From: Candidatus Nanosynbacter sp. TM7-076
GTDB taxonomy: Bacteria; Patescibacteriota; Saccharimonadia; Saccharimonadales; Saccharimonadaceae
DNA length: 64,000 nt
Direction: 5' to 3'
Assembly: GCF_022828325.1 (NCBI RefSeq)
Contig: NZ_JAJQJS010000004.1
Location: 106,980 to 170,979 of the forward strand
Part shown: positions 16,691 to 25,776 of the stretch, in pieces
Position numbering within the stretch: the stretch's first letter is position 1
Layout of the letters: every line of letters starts with the position of its first letter
Made by a program: the position numbers and the translations under genes
The notes under the pieces: generated by a model
What the model saw: the letters and a program-made list of their open reading frames with translations, nothing else
What the model was told of the DNA's origin: nothing
Databases searched by the model: none

Positions 16691-17716
16691 ATGAGTAAGA
16701 AAGACGATAAAAAACTAATTGTTGATATGATTTCTGAGAGCGAATTCACCGTTCAGGGTCACGGTGTGCATACGGCCTTTGTAGAGATGACAAATGCACT
16801 TAAAGATCGTGATGATATTGATATTGCGGTGAATAAGGCGCGGTTAGACGCGGATATCGTCCATGTACAAACTACTGGACTGTATTCGATGAAAAAAATG
16901 CGTCAATCTGGCGGAAAGAAGGTCGTGTCTGCTCATGTTGTACCAGCTTCTTTTATAGGCAGTATTAAGGGCGCGAAGTTGCTAGAGCCACTTGCTCGCG
17001 CGTATTTACGATGGTTTTACAATAAAGCTGATTTGGTCTTAGCGGTATCTGATTATACAAAGAATGAACTGGAAAAAATTGGTGTCAAGAAGCCAATTTC
17101 TATATTATATAACACTATAGATACGGCAAAATATGCCAATTCACCGGCGAAGAAGAAATCTGCTAGACAAAAGCTTGGCATTAGCAATGATGCTTTTGTG
17201 GTCGTTGGAAGTGGTCAAGTGCAGCCACGTAAACGTATCGATGTGTTTTTTGATATGGCAGAAAAGATGCCTGATGTGGAGTTTGTATGGGTCGGCGGCG
17301 TGCCGTTTGGAGTGATTGCGGCTGAGAGTGGTGCTATGCAAAGAATGATGAATAATCCGCCAAAGAATTTGAAATTTACTGGTGTGATACCGCTCGATGA
17401 GGTTGCTGACTATTACCGTGCGGCAGATGTGTTTGTATTGCCGAGCGAGCAGGAAACCTTCGGTTTGGTTGTTGTTGAGGCCGCTGCCGCAGGATTACCT
17501 GTTGTCTTGCGAGATATTTCTGATTATGACACGACATTTAGAGATGGGGCGGTAATGGCTTCGTCTGATGGTGACTTTGTGAATCAAGTAGATAAACTGA
17601 GGCGAAATGAGAAATTTTATAGCCAGCAGTGTCAATCGGCTGAGAAAATTGCTGAGCGTTTTGACAGCAGTGCTGGCGCCGAGCGATTAGTCGAATTTTA
17701 TCGATCGCTGATATAA
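16691..17716 (+). CDS. GT4-family glycosyltransferase
   Basis: A 341-residue GT-B fold enzyme. The C-terminal half has the GT4 signature: GSGQVQPRKRID, then FVWVGG, and the nucleotide-sugar motif EQETFGLVVVEAAAAGLP (E-x7-E type). The N-terminal acceptor domain is short. Retaining transferases of this family use UDP- or GDP-sugars to build glycolipids or surface glycans. It is followed 19 bp later by another GT4 gene, which suggests a small glycan or glycolipid pathway. Confidence 0.92.
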   Translation: MSKKDDKKLIVDMISESEFTVQGHGVHTAFVEMTNALKDRDDIDIAVNKARLDADIVHVQTTGLYSMKKMRQSGGKKVVSAHVVPASFIGSIKGAKLLEPLARAYLRWFYNKADLVLAVSDYTKNELEKIGVKKPISILYNTIDTAKYANSPAKKKSARQKLGISNDAFVVVGSGQVQPRKRIDVFFDMAEKMPDVEFVWVGGVPFGVIAAESGAMQRMMNNPPKNLKFTGVIPLDEVADYYRAADVFVLPSEQETFGLVVVEAAAAGLPVVLRDISDYDTTFRDGAVMASSDGDFVNQVDKLRRNEKFYSQQCQSAEKIAERFDSSAGAERLVEFYRSLI

Positions 17717-17720
17717 ATGG

Positions 17721-17726
17721 TATAAT
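17721..17726 (+). promoter_or_regulatory. -10 box of second GT4 gene
   Basis: TATAAT with TGG before it ends 9 nt before the ATG at 17736, immediately after the stop of the first GT4 gene. Confidence 0.55.
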
Positions 17727-17735
17727 GGGGCTATT

Positions 17736-19034
17736 ATGAGGATAGGACTTTTTACGGACAGTTACAGACCGTCCATTAACGGTATCGTTTACGTTGTTGA
17801 ATCATTAAAGCGCGAGCTGGAAGCTTTGGGGCATGAGGTCTATGTTTTTTGCCCAGCAAAGTCTATTAGTCCGTCCAAGCAAGCCGAACTTCTTCACGAA
17901 GATGAAAATAGTCGAATAATTCGTTTCCGCTCAATTACGGGCGCGTTCTTTGATGATTACGACACGTCGGTGTTCTTCCCTCCTGTGGTGCAGCGTCAAA
18001 TTGCCAATATGCATCTGGACGTTGTTCATATTTTTACGCCGTCGCAAATTGGGCTATTGGGCGTGAAGGCAGCGAAGAAAAATAATATTCCTTTGATTAT
18101 TCAGCATTGTACGGATCTATATGAATTCGTCGATCATTATCCTGCGGTTTTGCCAGGAGTTTTGGCGTTGGCGGGAGTGGTTTTTCCGTTGTCGGTAAAA
18201 TTGAATGGGCAGGATTTGCTGGAAGTTGCCAAATTATATCGTCCGCGTAATGGCGTAACGAAATGGAATAAAGATATTATTGAGCGCGTCATAACTATTT
18301 TATACAGCAAGGCGGATGCGGTGATTGCTCTGTCACGTAAAAGCCGCGATCAATTGGAATCTTGGCAGACCGAAGATTACACCTACGATGTTACTTTAAT
18401 GCCAAACGGCGTGAATGCTCTTCCGCGGGCGAGCGCTAAACGAGTCGCAGAGTTCCGCGAACAATGGGGTCTTGACGAAAAAGATGAAGTGTTTGGCTTT
18501 GTGGGGCGCTTGGGCGAGGAAAAGAATTTGCCAATTTTGATTCAGGCGTTTAGCGAGTTTATTGCCGAAGCTCGTCCGAAATCAAAGCTGCTGTTTGTCG
18601 GTGATTTTGAATATCGAAAAACTTTGGAAAAAATGGCAGCCGAGACGGATTTTGCGGATAGGATTATATTTACTGGCGCTATGCCACGAGAAGATTTGGG
18701 CGTGGCGTATAAAGTGATGAATGTGTTTACTTTTCCTTCGCTTAAAGATACGCAGGGCTGGGTTCTTCACGAAGCTGCTCACGCCGGAAAGCCAATTGTT
18801 ATTATTGACAAGGAAGTCTCAGAGGTCGTGAAGGACGGAGTTAACGGCTATTTTGCAGAAAATAATCCAGAAAGTGTAGCGGAAAAAGTAATTGCAATTC
18901 TAAAAAGTCCGAAAAAACAAGCAGAATTTAGCACTGAAAGTAAAAAATTAGCCAACAAGTTTACGGAGCGAAGCCAAGTGAAGAAGCTTGAAAAGCTCTA
19001 TCAAAAGCTAATTGACGCGCGCGAAAATCAATAA
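17736..19034 (+). CDS. GT4-family glycosyltransferase
   Basis: A 432-residue GT-B protein. The opening IGLFTDSYRPSINGIV matches the diacylglycerol/mannosyl GT4 subgroup (acceptor-site Gly-Ile-Val). The C-terminal domain shows GFVGRLGEEKN, LLFVGDF and the donor motif KDTQGWVLHEAAHAGKP. It is likely a membrane-associated lipid glycosyltransferase, by analogy to glucosyl- or mannosyl-diacylglycerol synthases. Specificity remains an inference. Confidence 0.92.
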   Translation: MRIGLFTDSYRPSINGIVYVVESLKRELEALGHEVYVFCPAKSISPSKQAELLHEDENSRIIRFRSITGAFFDDYDTSVFFPPVVQRQIANMHLDVVHIFTPSQIGLLGVKAAKKNNIPLIIQHCTDLYEFVDHYPAVLPGVLALAGVVFPLSVKLNGQDLLEVAKLYRPRNGVTKWNKDIIERVITILYSKADAVIALSRKSRDQLESWQTEDYTYDVTLMPNGVNALPRASAKRVAEFREQWGLDEKDEVFGFVGRLGEEKNLPILIQAFSEFIAEARPKSKLLFVGDFEYRKTLEKMAAETDFADRIIFTGAMPREDLGVAYKVMNVFTFPSLKDTQGWVLHEAAHAGKPIVIIDKEVSEVVKDGVNGYFAENNPESVAEKVIAILKSPKKQAEFSTESKKLANKFTERSQVKKLEKLYQKLIDARENQ

Positions 19035-19063
19035 ATCTCAGGCTGATTTTGTAATCGGTGCGG

Positions 19064-19540
19064 CTATCTATTAGAGATAAGTCTTTTAGTTTCCCTATCT
19101 TGGTCGCGGCGTTTGATGGTTTGGCGCTTGTCGTAATTTTTCTTACCTTTTCCGAGCGCAATTACAACTTTAATAAACTTTCCATTGGTCAACAATTTGG
19201 TCGGGACGATTGTCATTCCCTGTTTTTTTGCTTCGGTGAAGTTGGCTAGCTGTTTTTTGCTGACTAGCAATTTCCGCGCCGAAGTATCGATTGAGCGACT
19301 ATTCGCTTCTCCGCGAACGTTTAATCGCAGTGAAAAGCTGGCGTTATTTAGCCACAATTCGCCGTTTCTTAAGCTAACAAATGAGCCTTTAAGCTGGACG
19401 TGGCCTTCTCTGGCGGCTCGTACTTCCATTCCAGTTAAAACCAAGCCAGCTACAATTTCTTCGCCAAGTTCATAATCAAACCGTGCACGACGATTGACAA
19501 TGTTCTGTGTGGCTGGTTTTTTAGCTTTTGGCTTTGACAT
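19064..19540 (-). CDS. smpB: SsrA-binding protein SmpB
   Basis: A 158-residue protein of standard SmpB length. It carries the OB-fold signature GLVLTGMEVRAAREG, then SFVSLRNGELWLNN, and the basic C-terminal tail with KKNYDKRQTIKRRDQDRE that enters the ribosomal decoding site. It partners tmRNA in rescue of stalled ribosomes. No convincing tmRNA gene is next to it. Confidence 0.97.
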   Translation of the reverse strand: MSKPKAKKPATQNIVNRRARFDYELGEEIVAGLVLTGMEVRAAREGHVQLKGSFVSLRNGELWLNNASFSLRLNVRGEANSRSIDTSARKLLVSKKQLANFTEAKKQGMTIVPTKLLTNGKFIKVVIALGKGKKNYDKRQTIKRRDQDRETKRLISNR

Positions 19541-19547
19541 GGATTAT

Positions 19548-19553
19548 ATTATA
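19548..19553 (-). promoter_or_regulatory. -10 box of smpB, leaderless-type
   Basis: Minus strand TATAAT with TGC before it ends 7 nt before the ATG. A second overlapping TATAAT (19543-19548) is too close to the start to be used. Confidence 0.6.
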
Positions 19554-19614
19554 GCAAAACTTAACGCGACAGTATATTTAGGCTAGTTTTGTGCGGCTGA
19601 AATATGACTTATGT

Positions 19615-19620
19615 TACAAT
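19615..19620 (+). promoter_or_regulatory. -10 box of ABC-F gene
   Basis: TACAAT, preceded by TGT, ends 9 nt before the ATG at 19630. Confidence 0.55.
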
Positions 19621-19629
19621 ATCTCAAGC

Positions 19630-21288
19630 ATGATAGCCGACATTCACATTGCTGAGAAAAGTTTTGGCGATAAGACGTTAATGAAAGACGTCAAGTTCAG
19701 TGTGGACGATGGCGAGAAAGTTGGTGTGGTTGGTCGTAACGGTGTTGGCAAGTCGACGCTGTTTGGAATATTGAGCGGAAAAGACACTGATTATACTGGC
19801 GAGGTTATTTTTCGCCGTGGCATTACGGTTGCGACTACAGCTCAGGAGCATCACGGTTTGGGTGATCAAACGGTCATGGCGTATATTCTTAGCGGACTTC
19901 CAGAATATTCCAAGCTAAAGAAAATTATCGATGAATATCCGCTGACTATGGGCGATAATATGCGAAAAATTGAGGAATATACACAGGCTCTGGAGCGATT
20001 TGACCAAAAAGGATTTTATCAAATTGAAGAAAAAATTGAACGAGAGCTTAGCAATTTTCAATTAGACGGTTTTGGTGATCGGAAGATTTCTTCCCTGTCT
20101 GGCGGTCAAAAAAGGCTGGTGGAAATTGTTAAAATTATGCACTCGGAGGCGCATTTGGCGCTGATTGATGAGCCGACAAACCACATGGATTATGTGGCGA
20201 AACAGCAGTTTATTGATTGGATGAATTCGCAGCCGCATCAAGCGATGCTAATCATTACGCATGATCGTGATGTACTTGGGCAAGTTGATCGAATAGTTGA
20301 GATCAAAGATGGTCAAGCCGTGAGTTACCGCGGAAATTACGACGCGTACTTGAAGCAGAACGCTCAAGCGACGACAGCTGGAATGAACAATTTTGAGCAG
20401 ATTGAGAAGCGAATTGTTAACCTGAAACAAAAAGTTTTGGACTATCAAAGGCTTAAGGAAAAGTCGCGTAATCCTGGCACGATTCAGAAGTTTAAGCGCT
20501 TGGAAAATGAGGCGCGAGCGGAGCTGGAGGAATTGTCAGAAATGGAAAAGCCGACGTTTTGGATTGACAAAGAATCTGTTGGTCAATTGGATTATAAATC
20601 GGCCGAGCGTTACGGAAAGTTCAAGTCGCGTAATATTCGCCTGAGTATGAAAGACGCATCCAGTCGCAGTCAGCACGTGTTGGTTCGTGCGGAAAATGTG
20701 GCGGTTGGGATTGGTGAGCGGATATTGTTTGAAGATGTGAATATTGATTTGCGCGAAGGTGAAGCGATTGAAATTAGAGGTCGCAATGGCGCCGGTAAAA
20801 CTACGTTGATTCGGATGATTCTGGCGTCGGGCAAGAGTTTTGACGGCGGTCCTGTTCTTTATTCTGGCGATATTTTCCTTGATCCGCAGGTTCGAATTGG
20901 TGTTTATGAGCAAGAAATTGACGAGCGATATTTGTCTGATCCGCTAGAAAAAGCGATTGAAAAATTGTATATGAGTCGTGATTTGTCGATTTCTGATACG
21001 AAAATTCGGCAACTTTTGGCTGACTATTTGTTCACGGACGCTGATCGGATGACGCCGCTGGCTCGCTTGTCTGGCGGTCAAAAGGCGCGTTTTCAGATTA
21101 TTGCCATGCTGGCGAACGACCCGCAGCTGCTGATTTTAGACGAGCCGACGAATCACTTGGATTTGCCGAGTATTGAAGAGTTGGAAACGGCGTTGGTCAA
21201 GTATTCCGGCGCGATTCTTTACGTCAGCCACGATAATTATTTCCGCGAAAAACTTGGCGGAAAAGTTGTGCAAATTGGCACAGAATAA
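19630..21288 (+). CDS. ABC-F family ATPase (ribosome-associated)
   Basis: About 552 residues with two ABC domains and no membrane helices, the ABC-F arrangement. First domain: Walker A GRNGVGKST, signature LSGGQKR, Walker B LALIDEPTNH. Second: GRNGAGKTT, LSGGQKAR, LLILDEPTNH. The charged linker between them (about residues 240-310) is the P-site tRNA interaction motif. These proteins act on ribosomes (translation factor or antibiotic protection). The ATG at 19630 is chosen over the upstream frame extension at 19591 because of the -10 box. Confidence 0.95.
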   Translation: MIADIHIAEKSFGDKTLMKDVKFSVDDGEKVGVVGRNGVGKSTLFGILSGKDTDYTGEVIFRRGITVATTAQEHHGLGDQTVMAYILSGLPEYSKLKKIIDEYPLTMGDNMRKIEEYTQALERFDQKGFYQIEEKIERELSNFQLDGFGDRKISSLSGGQKRLVEIVKIMHSEAHLALIDEPTNHMDYVAKQQFIDWMNSQPHQAMLIITHDRDVLGQVDRIVEIKDGQAVSYRGNYDAYLKQNAQATTAGMNNFEQIEKRIVNLKQKVLDYQRLKEKSRNPGTIQKFKRLENEARAELEELSEMEKPTFWIDKESVGQLDYKSAERYGKFKSRNIRLSMKDASSRSQHVLVRAENVAVGIGERILFEDVNIDLREGEAIEIRGRNGAGKTTLIRMILASGKSFDGGPVLYSGDIFLDPQVRIGVYEQEIDERYLSDPLEKAIEKLYMSRDLSISDTKIRQLLADYLFTDADRMTPLARLSGGQKARFQIIAMLANDPQLLILDEPTNHLDLPSIEELETALVKYSGAILYVSHDNYFREKLGGKVVQIGTE

Positions 21289-21290
21289 AA

Positions 21291-21317
21291 ATTTTCCGCC
21301 AGAATTTGACGGAAAAT
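21291..21317. terminator. Bidirectional terminator between ABC-F and glutaredoxin
   Basis: ATTTTCCG pairs with CGGAAAAT around an 11-nt loop, between two convergent genes. The stem itself is AT-rich at its base. Confidence 0.6.
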
Positions 21318-21337
21318 CTTGAATCGTTTTAAGAAAA

Positions 21338-21625
21338 TTAGTCGGACAGCAAGCCGTTTTTTCGTAGCAAATCTTGTAGTTTCGGTCGATCAAAACCAAG
21401 CACTAATTCCCCGTTGATATCTGTTACTGGCACGCCTTGGAAATTGCCGCCATTTTTATTTAGCAATTCCTCTTTTGCGCCAGGATCAGCCTCGATATCT
21501 TTGGAAACAAAGTCAATTCCCAGCTTCTTCAGCCATTCCATTTCCGTGTGGCAAAACGCACACCAGCTAGTGTTGTATACGACAACTTTTGTGTCTTGAT
21601 GGTTGTTCGTTGTGTCTTCGCTCAT
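21338..21625 (-). CDS. Glutaredoxin-like thiol oxidoreductase
   Basis: A 95-residue thioredoxin-fold protein. The active site is CAFC after YNTSW, with the cis-Pro in GVPVTDI and the closing glycine pair. It reduces disulphides with glutathione or another thiol; the physiological reductant in CPR bacteria is not known. A Shine-Dalgarno AGGGGAA is present, and a TATAAT further upstream. Confidence 0.92.
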   Translation of the reverse strand: MSEDTTNNHQDTKVVVYNTSWCAFCHTEMEWLKKLGIDFVSKDIEADPGAKEELLNKNGGNFQGVPVTDINGELVLGFDRPKLQDLLRKNGLLSD

Positions 21626-21673
21626 ATATTCCCCTATTTAATAACACTTCCAATTATAACATAACGGTTACGT

Positions 21674-21898
21674 CTATTTAGAATTCTTCGATGTCAAATG
21701 CCAATTTTTGCACCATTCGCAGTGATATATATCGATCGACAAATTCGGGTTCGCTAATTCTTGGATTTCTGCTGCTTGGCGCGCTTTTATCTCTGTTGAG
21801 AAGCGACGTTTTTTCTGGCAATTAGTCAGTCCTGAAATTGACATCAATGATGTTTTTTGGGTTTTTTGACTATTTTTTGAATAATTTCGTCGTGGCAT
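21674..21898 (-). CDS. Small CxxC zinc-binding-like protein
   Basis: A 74-residue basic protein. The C-terminal YHCEWCKNWHLTS has Cys-x2-Cys followed by Trp-His-Leu-Thr, and another Cys lies near residue 27, enough for one zinc site. The pattern resembles small proteins ending in YRCxxCGxWHLT found widely in phages and bacteria, but no function is known to me. The ATG lies 10 nt after a TATACT (extended by TGT), so the mRNA is probably nearly leaderless. It is divergent from the atp operon. Confidence 0.65.
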   Translation of the reverse strand: MPRRNYSKNSQKTQKTSLMSISGLTNCQKKRRFSTEIKARQAAEIQELANPNLSIDIYHCEWCKNWHLTSKNSK

Positions 21899-21923
21899 CT
21901 TGCAAAATAGTATAACAGATTGA

Positions 21924-21929
21924 TATAGT
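21924..21929 (+). promoter_or_regulatory. -10 box of the atp operon
   Basis: TATAGT preceded by TGA ends 8 nt before the first ATG of the operon at 21938, with no Shine-Dalgarno sequence. Confidence 0.6.
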
Positions 21930-21937
21930 GGAAAGTA

Positions 21938-22198
21938 ATGGTAAAAGAAACTGACATTTCGGCTAATGATACAGGCGATTCTGGCGCGATGATGATTTTG
22001 GCAAGGACGATGATTGGTACAATGTGGCGAATGTTTTTGCCGACAATTGGTTTGACTTTGTTGGGATTGTGGCTGGATAATGTCAGCGGAATGAAGATGA
22101 GGTGGTTGCTTGCTGGAATTATTTCTGGCGCGATTATCTCGGTGATTCTCGTAGCTTTGCAAATTGCTAAAATTAAACAGCAGGAGTTGAAAAAATGA
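21938..22198 (+). CDS. AtpZ/AtpI-like ATP synthase assembly protein
   Basis: An 86-residue protein with two membrane helices separated by a short loop containing LGLWLDN. It is the first gene of the ATP synthase operon, the usual position of AtpI/AtpZ, which help c-ring assembly or Mg/Ca uptake. The stop overlaps the atpB start by 4 bp (ATGA). The call relies on size, topology and position. Confidence 0.8.
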   Translation: MVKETDISANDTGDSGAMMILARTMIGTMWRMFLPTIGLTLLGLWLDNVSGMKMRWLLAGIISGAIISVILVALQIAKIKQQELKK

Positions 22199-23031
22199 TC
22201 GATTATATGGCAAGCGCGGGTCCGCATATTTCAGTAAAGGTTGACGAAGTTTTCAATGTCGCTGGCGTATCTATTACGAATTCACACTTGATGGGATTCT
22301 TGGGATTGATCGTACTGTTGTGGGTAATGTTCCGTACTCGTGCGGCGGTTTTAGGTAAAAAGAAGCATAATTTTATTACAAGACTAATTCAGTGGACGTT
22401 CGACGGACTTTATAATACGGTTTGCCAAGTCATTCCAGACCAAAAATGGGCGCGTAAGGTTGCTCCGCTTTGTATTACGTTGTTTTTCTTTATCGTCGCG
22501 CAGTACTGGCTGGGGCTTTTGCCGATCGTTGGTCCAATTACAATTGGCGAGCATCACACTCCTCTATTCCGCGGTGGTGTGGCGGATCTTAATATGACTT
22601 TCGGCTTGGCAATTGTAACGATTGTCGCGGCTCAGATTTACGCGTTTAAGTATTTGGGCTTTAAGGGCAATTTGGGGCGATATTTCATCAACCCGCTGCG
22701 TGATCCAATTATGTCATTTGTCGGCATTTTGGAGTTAGTGGCTGAGTTTTCGCGAATGCTGGGGCTGAGTTTCCGTCTGTTTGGTAACGTTTTAGCTGGC
22801 GAAATTCTCTTGGCAATCATCGCTTACATGACGAAGTTTTTGTCACCTGTGGCTCTGCAGCCGTTCTATCTCTTTGAATTATTTATTGGCGGTATTCAGG
22901 CGTATATTTTCTTTATGCTATCAACTGTGTTTATTTCTCTGGGGCTGGCTCACCATGATTCGCACGAGCCAATTGATGAAGTTCACTCCTCTGTTGAAAC
23001 TAATAAATTAGCGATATCAGAGAGTGATTAA
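22195..23031 (+). CDS. atpB: ATP synthase subunit a
   Basis: A 278-residue multi-helix subunit of the Fo proton channel. The essential Arg is in SFRLFGNVLAGE, and the later helix with PFYLFELFIGGIQAYIF matches the family end. It moves ions across the membrane against the c-ring. Coupled by ATGA overlap to the upstream gene. Confidence 0.97.
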   Translation: MIDYMASAGPHISVKVDEVFNVAGVSITNSHLMGFLGLIVLLWVMFRTRAAVLGKKKHNFITRLIQWTFDGLYNTVCQVIPDQKWARKVAPLCITLFFFIVAQYWLGLLPIVGPITIGEHHTPLFRGGVADLNMTFGLAIVTIVAAQIYAFKYLGFKGNLGRYFINPLRDPIMSFVGILELVAEFSRMLGLSFRLFGNVLAGEILLAIIAYMTKFLSPVALQPFYLFELFIGGIQAYIFFMLSTVFISLGLAHHDSHEPIDEVHSSVETNKLAISESD

Positions 23032-23067
23032 ATTAGGTAATAATTAACTAAAAGGAGAATATTAACA

Positions 23068-23280
23068 ATGGAAGCATTATCATTTGCACTTACCTACGCA
23101 ATCCCAGCTGCATTTGCTGCAATCGGCGCTGCAATCGTTGGCGCAGCAGCTATGAACGCCGCTGGTCGTAACCCAGAAAAAATCAACGACCTACGCACAA
23201 TGATGATCTTGGGTATTTCATTCATCGACGCTATTGCTATTATCGGTTTCGTCGCAGCAATCGTCGGCAAAGTTATGTAG
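23068..23280 (+). CDS. atpE: ATP synthase subunit c
   Basis: A 70-residue hairpin of two helices. The Gly/Ala-rich first helix and the polar loop GRNPE are standard. The ion-binding carboxylate in helix 2 is Asp in FIDAIAII rather than the more common Glu. No Gln/Ser pattern typical of Na+ rings is evident, so H+ coupling is likely. Strong AGGAGA ribosome site, as expected for a high-copy subunit. Confidence 0.96.
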   Translation: MEALSFALTYAIPAAFAAIGAAIVGAAAMNAAGRNPEKINDLRTMMILGISFIDAIAIIGFVAAIVGKVM

Positions 23281-23296
23281 TTTTCGGGAGTAAATT

Positions 23297-23839
23297 GTGG
23301 AGAAAATATTAACACAATTTGCCAATTCTGGCGCGTCGGAAAAAGCTGGTCTGTTTGATTCGCTAGGTATTGATTGGGCGCTGTTGGCGTTTCAGACGGT
23401 AGCATTTTTAATCTTGCTATTTGTTCTTCGCAAGTTTGTCTATCCGCCAATGATGGAAATGCTCGTCAAGCGAGAAAAAGACCTGAAAGCGGCTGACGCG
23501 GCAGCAAAATCTGCCAAGGAAAATGCCGACCGAGCCGAAGAAATGACCGCCGAAATGATGCGAAAAGCGCGAGCGCAAGCTAGCGACATCGTGGCGTCTG
23601 CTCGAGAAGAAGCGACCGAAGTTGTTGAAGAAGCGGCTAAAAAAGCGACCGCCAAATCTGAAGCTTTGATTAAAGAAGCGCATAATACGATTGCTCAAGA
23701 GATTGAAAACGCTAAGAAAGATCTGCACAATTCGACATTAGAGTTGGTGGCTGAAGCGACTGGCAAGGTTTTGGGCGAGAAAATTGATGCGAAGAAAGAT
23801 ACGAAGCTGATTTCGGAAGCACTTGAGGAGGCTGAATAG
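23297..23839 (+). CDS. atpF: ATP synthase subunit b
   Basis: A 180-residue subunit with one N-terminal membrane helix (about 28-50) and a long charged coiled-coil rich in Ala/Glu/Lys, the peripheral stalk. The start is a GTG preceded by GGGAG. The stop TAG directly abuts the atpH ATG. Confidence 0.95.
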   Translation: MEKILTQFANSGASEKAGLFDSLGIDWALLAFQTVAFLILLFVLRKFVYPPMMEMLVKREKDLKAADAAAKSAKENADRAEEMTAEMMRKARAQASDIVASAREEATEVVEEAAKKATAKSEALIKEAHNTIAQEIENAKKDLHNSTLELVAEATGKVLGEKIDAKKDTKLISEALEEAE

Positions 23840-24238
23840 ATGAGATTAGTGTCCAGGAGAAAGTTGGCAAAGTACGCAGCTGAACAAATTTTAGCTGGCA
23901 ATGACGCGGTGTTGGAAGAAATTGCTGGTCTTTTGATTTACGAAAAGCACGAACGTGAAGTTGATTTGTTGGTGCGAGATATTGAGGCAGAATTGGCTGA
24001 TAACGGTGAGATTGTGGCGTCGGTCGAGAGTGTGAGAGCGCTTGATGACAACACAAGGCGTAAAATAGAGCAATTTCTGGCGACTGCGGCGAGCGATAAA
24101 AATAGAAAGCCAAAAGTGTCGCTAAGAGAATCAATTGACCCGACGTTGATTGGCGGATTTAAGCTACAAACGCCGACCGCAACACTGGACGCAACGGTTT
24201 CGAAGAAGTTAAACGACTTGCGGGCGAAGAAAATCTAG
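23840..24238 (+). CDS. atpH: ATP synthase subunit delta
   Basis: A 132-residue subunit linking the b stalk to the alpha subunits. It is shorter than the usual ~175 residues. The C-terminal [12 protein letters not shown] matches the family ending (D-x-x-L-I-G-G-x-x-x-x-x). The N-terminal helical bundle looks shortened. Confidence 0.92.
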   Translation: MRLVSRRKLAKYAAEQILAGNDAVLEEIAGLLIYEKHEREVDLLVRDIEAELADNGEIVASVESVRALDDNTRRKIEQFLATAASDKNRKPKVSLRESIDPTLIGGFKLQTPTATLDATVSKKLNDLRAKKI

Positions 24239-24246
24239 GAGGAAAA

Positions 24247-25773
24247 ATGAGCAAGATTGATGTGACAGAATTAGCCAAAAGCCTGCGGGAAAAAATCGCG
24301 CAGCTGGAGGCGACAGAAGGTTTGGAAGATGCCGGCGTGGTTATTCGCGTTGGCGACGGCGTGGCTTGGGTGCATGGCTTAAGTAGTGCTGGTTATAGCG
24401 AAGTGCTGGAAATTGAAACTGACGGCGGCACGGTTGAAGCGTTTGCCCTGAACTTGATGGAAGATGAAATTGGCGCGGTGATTCTTGGTGGTGAAGATAA
24501 GGTCAAGGCTGGCGCTAGCGTTCGCCGCAAAGGTTCGGTGCTAGACGTTCCTGTCGGCGAAGAACTATTAGGGCGAGTGGTTGACCCGCTAGGTCGACCT
24601 CTTGACGACGGTCCAGCGATTAAAACGAAGAAACGTGGTTTAATTGAGCGTCCTGCTATTGGCGTGATGGGTCGTAAGTCAGTTCACGAGCCTCTGATGA
24701 CTGGTATTATGTCGATTGACGCGATGTTCCCGATCGGTCGTGGTCAGCGTGAGCTTATCATTGGTGACCGTCAAACTGGTAAGACGGCAATTGCTATCGA
24801 TACGATGATCAACCAGGCTCGTCAAAAGACTGGCGTGGTGAACGTTTATGTGGCGATTGGTCAGAAATTGTCGAAGATTGCTCGATTGGTCGATCGATTG
24901 AAAGAAGAAGGCGTGATGGATCAGACGATTATCGTTGCGACCAGTCCGTCTGACGCGGCTTCTCTACTTTATTTGGCGCCTTACGCTGGTACAGCCATGG
25001 GTGAATATTTCCGCGATAACGGTGGTCACGCATTGATGATTTATGACGATTTGACAAAGCACGCGGTGGCTTATCGACAGATGTCGCTATTGTTGCGCCG
25101 TCCACCAGGACGCGAAGCTTACCCAGGTGACGTCTTCTATTTGCACTCACGCTTGTTGGAGCGCTCGGCTAAATTGTCAGATGAACTTGGCGCGGGAAGC
25201 TTGACGGCTCTGCCAATCATTGAAACGCAGGCTGGCGACATTTCCGCTTACATTCCAACCAACGTGATTTCTATTACCGACGGTCAGATTTTCCTGGAAA
25301 CCGACTTGTTCTATCAAGGCATTCGTCCAGCCATCTCAGCCGGTCTATCAGTTTCTCGTGTTGGTGGCGCAGCTCAGACGAAAGCCGTTAAATCTGTCGG
25401 CGGAAACTTGAAGCTTGGTCTTTCTCAGTTCCGCGAATTGGCGTCATTTGCTCAATTCGGCTCAGATCTTGATGACGCAACAAAGGCTCAAATTGACCGC
25501 GGTCAGCGACTCACTGAACTTCTGAAGCAGCCACAATATCAACCAATGAGCGTTTGGGAACAATTTGTCAGCATTCACGCGGTGACTGGCGGTATGTTTG
25601 ACGAAGTTCCAGTTTCTAAGATTAAGGATGCGCAGTCTGCTCTATTGACTTATCTCTGGAAAAATTCTAAAGATGCTATGCGTGAGTTGAACAAGGGCGA
25701 CAAGCCTTCGGATGAGCAATTGAAGCTGATTGATGAAGCTACAAAAGAAATAGCGAAAGGATTTGAGGAGTAA
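24247..25773 (+). CDS. atpA: ATP synthase subunit alpha
   Basis: A 508-residue F1 subunit. Walker [12 protein letters not shown], the [12 protein letters not shown] strand and [10 protein letters not shown] are in place. It binds nucleotide at non-catalytic sites and forms the hexamer with beta. Ribosome site AGGAGG. Confidence 0.98.
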   Translation: MSKIDVTELAKSLREKIAQLEATEGLEDAGVVIRVGDGVAWVHGLSSAGYSEVLEIETDGGTVEAFALNLMEDEIGAVILGGEDKVKAGASVRRKGSVLDVPVGEELLGRVVDPLGRPLDDGPAIKTKKRGLIERPAIGVMGRKSVHEPLMTGIMSIDAMFPIGRGQRELIIGDRQTGKTAIAIDTMINQARQKTGVVNVYVAIGQKLSKIARLVDRLKEEGVMDQTIIVATSPSDAASLLYLAPYAGTAMGEYFRDNGGHALMIYDDLTKHAVAYRQMSLLLRRPPGREAYPGDVFYLHSRLLERSAKLSDELGAGSLTALPIIETQAGDISAYIPTNVISITDGQIFLETDLFYQGIRPAISAGLSVSRVGGAAQTKAVKSVGGNLKLGLSQFRELASFAQFGSDLDDATKAQIDRGQRLTELLKQPQYQPMSVWEQFVSIHAVTGGMFDEVPVSKIKDAQSALLTYLWKNSKDAMRELNKGDKPSDEQLKLIDEATKEIAKGFEE

Positions 25774-25776
25774 TTC

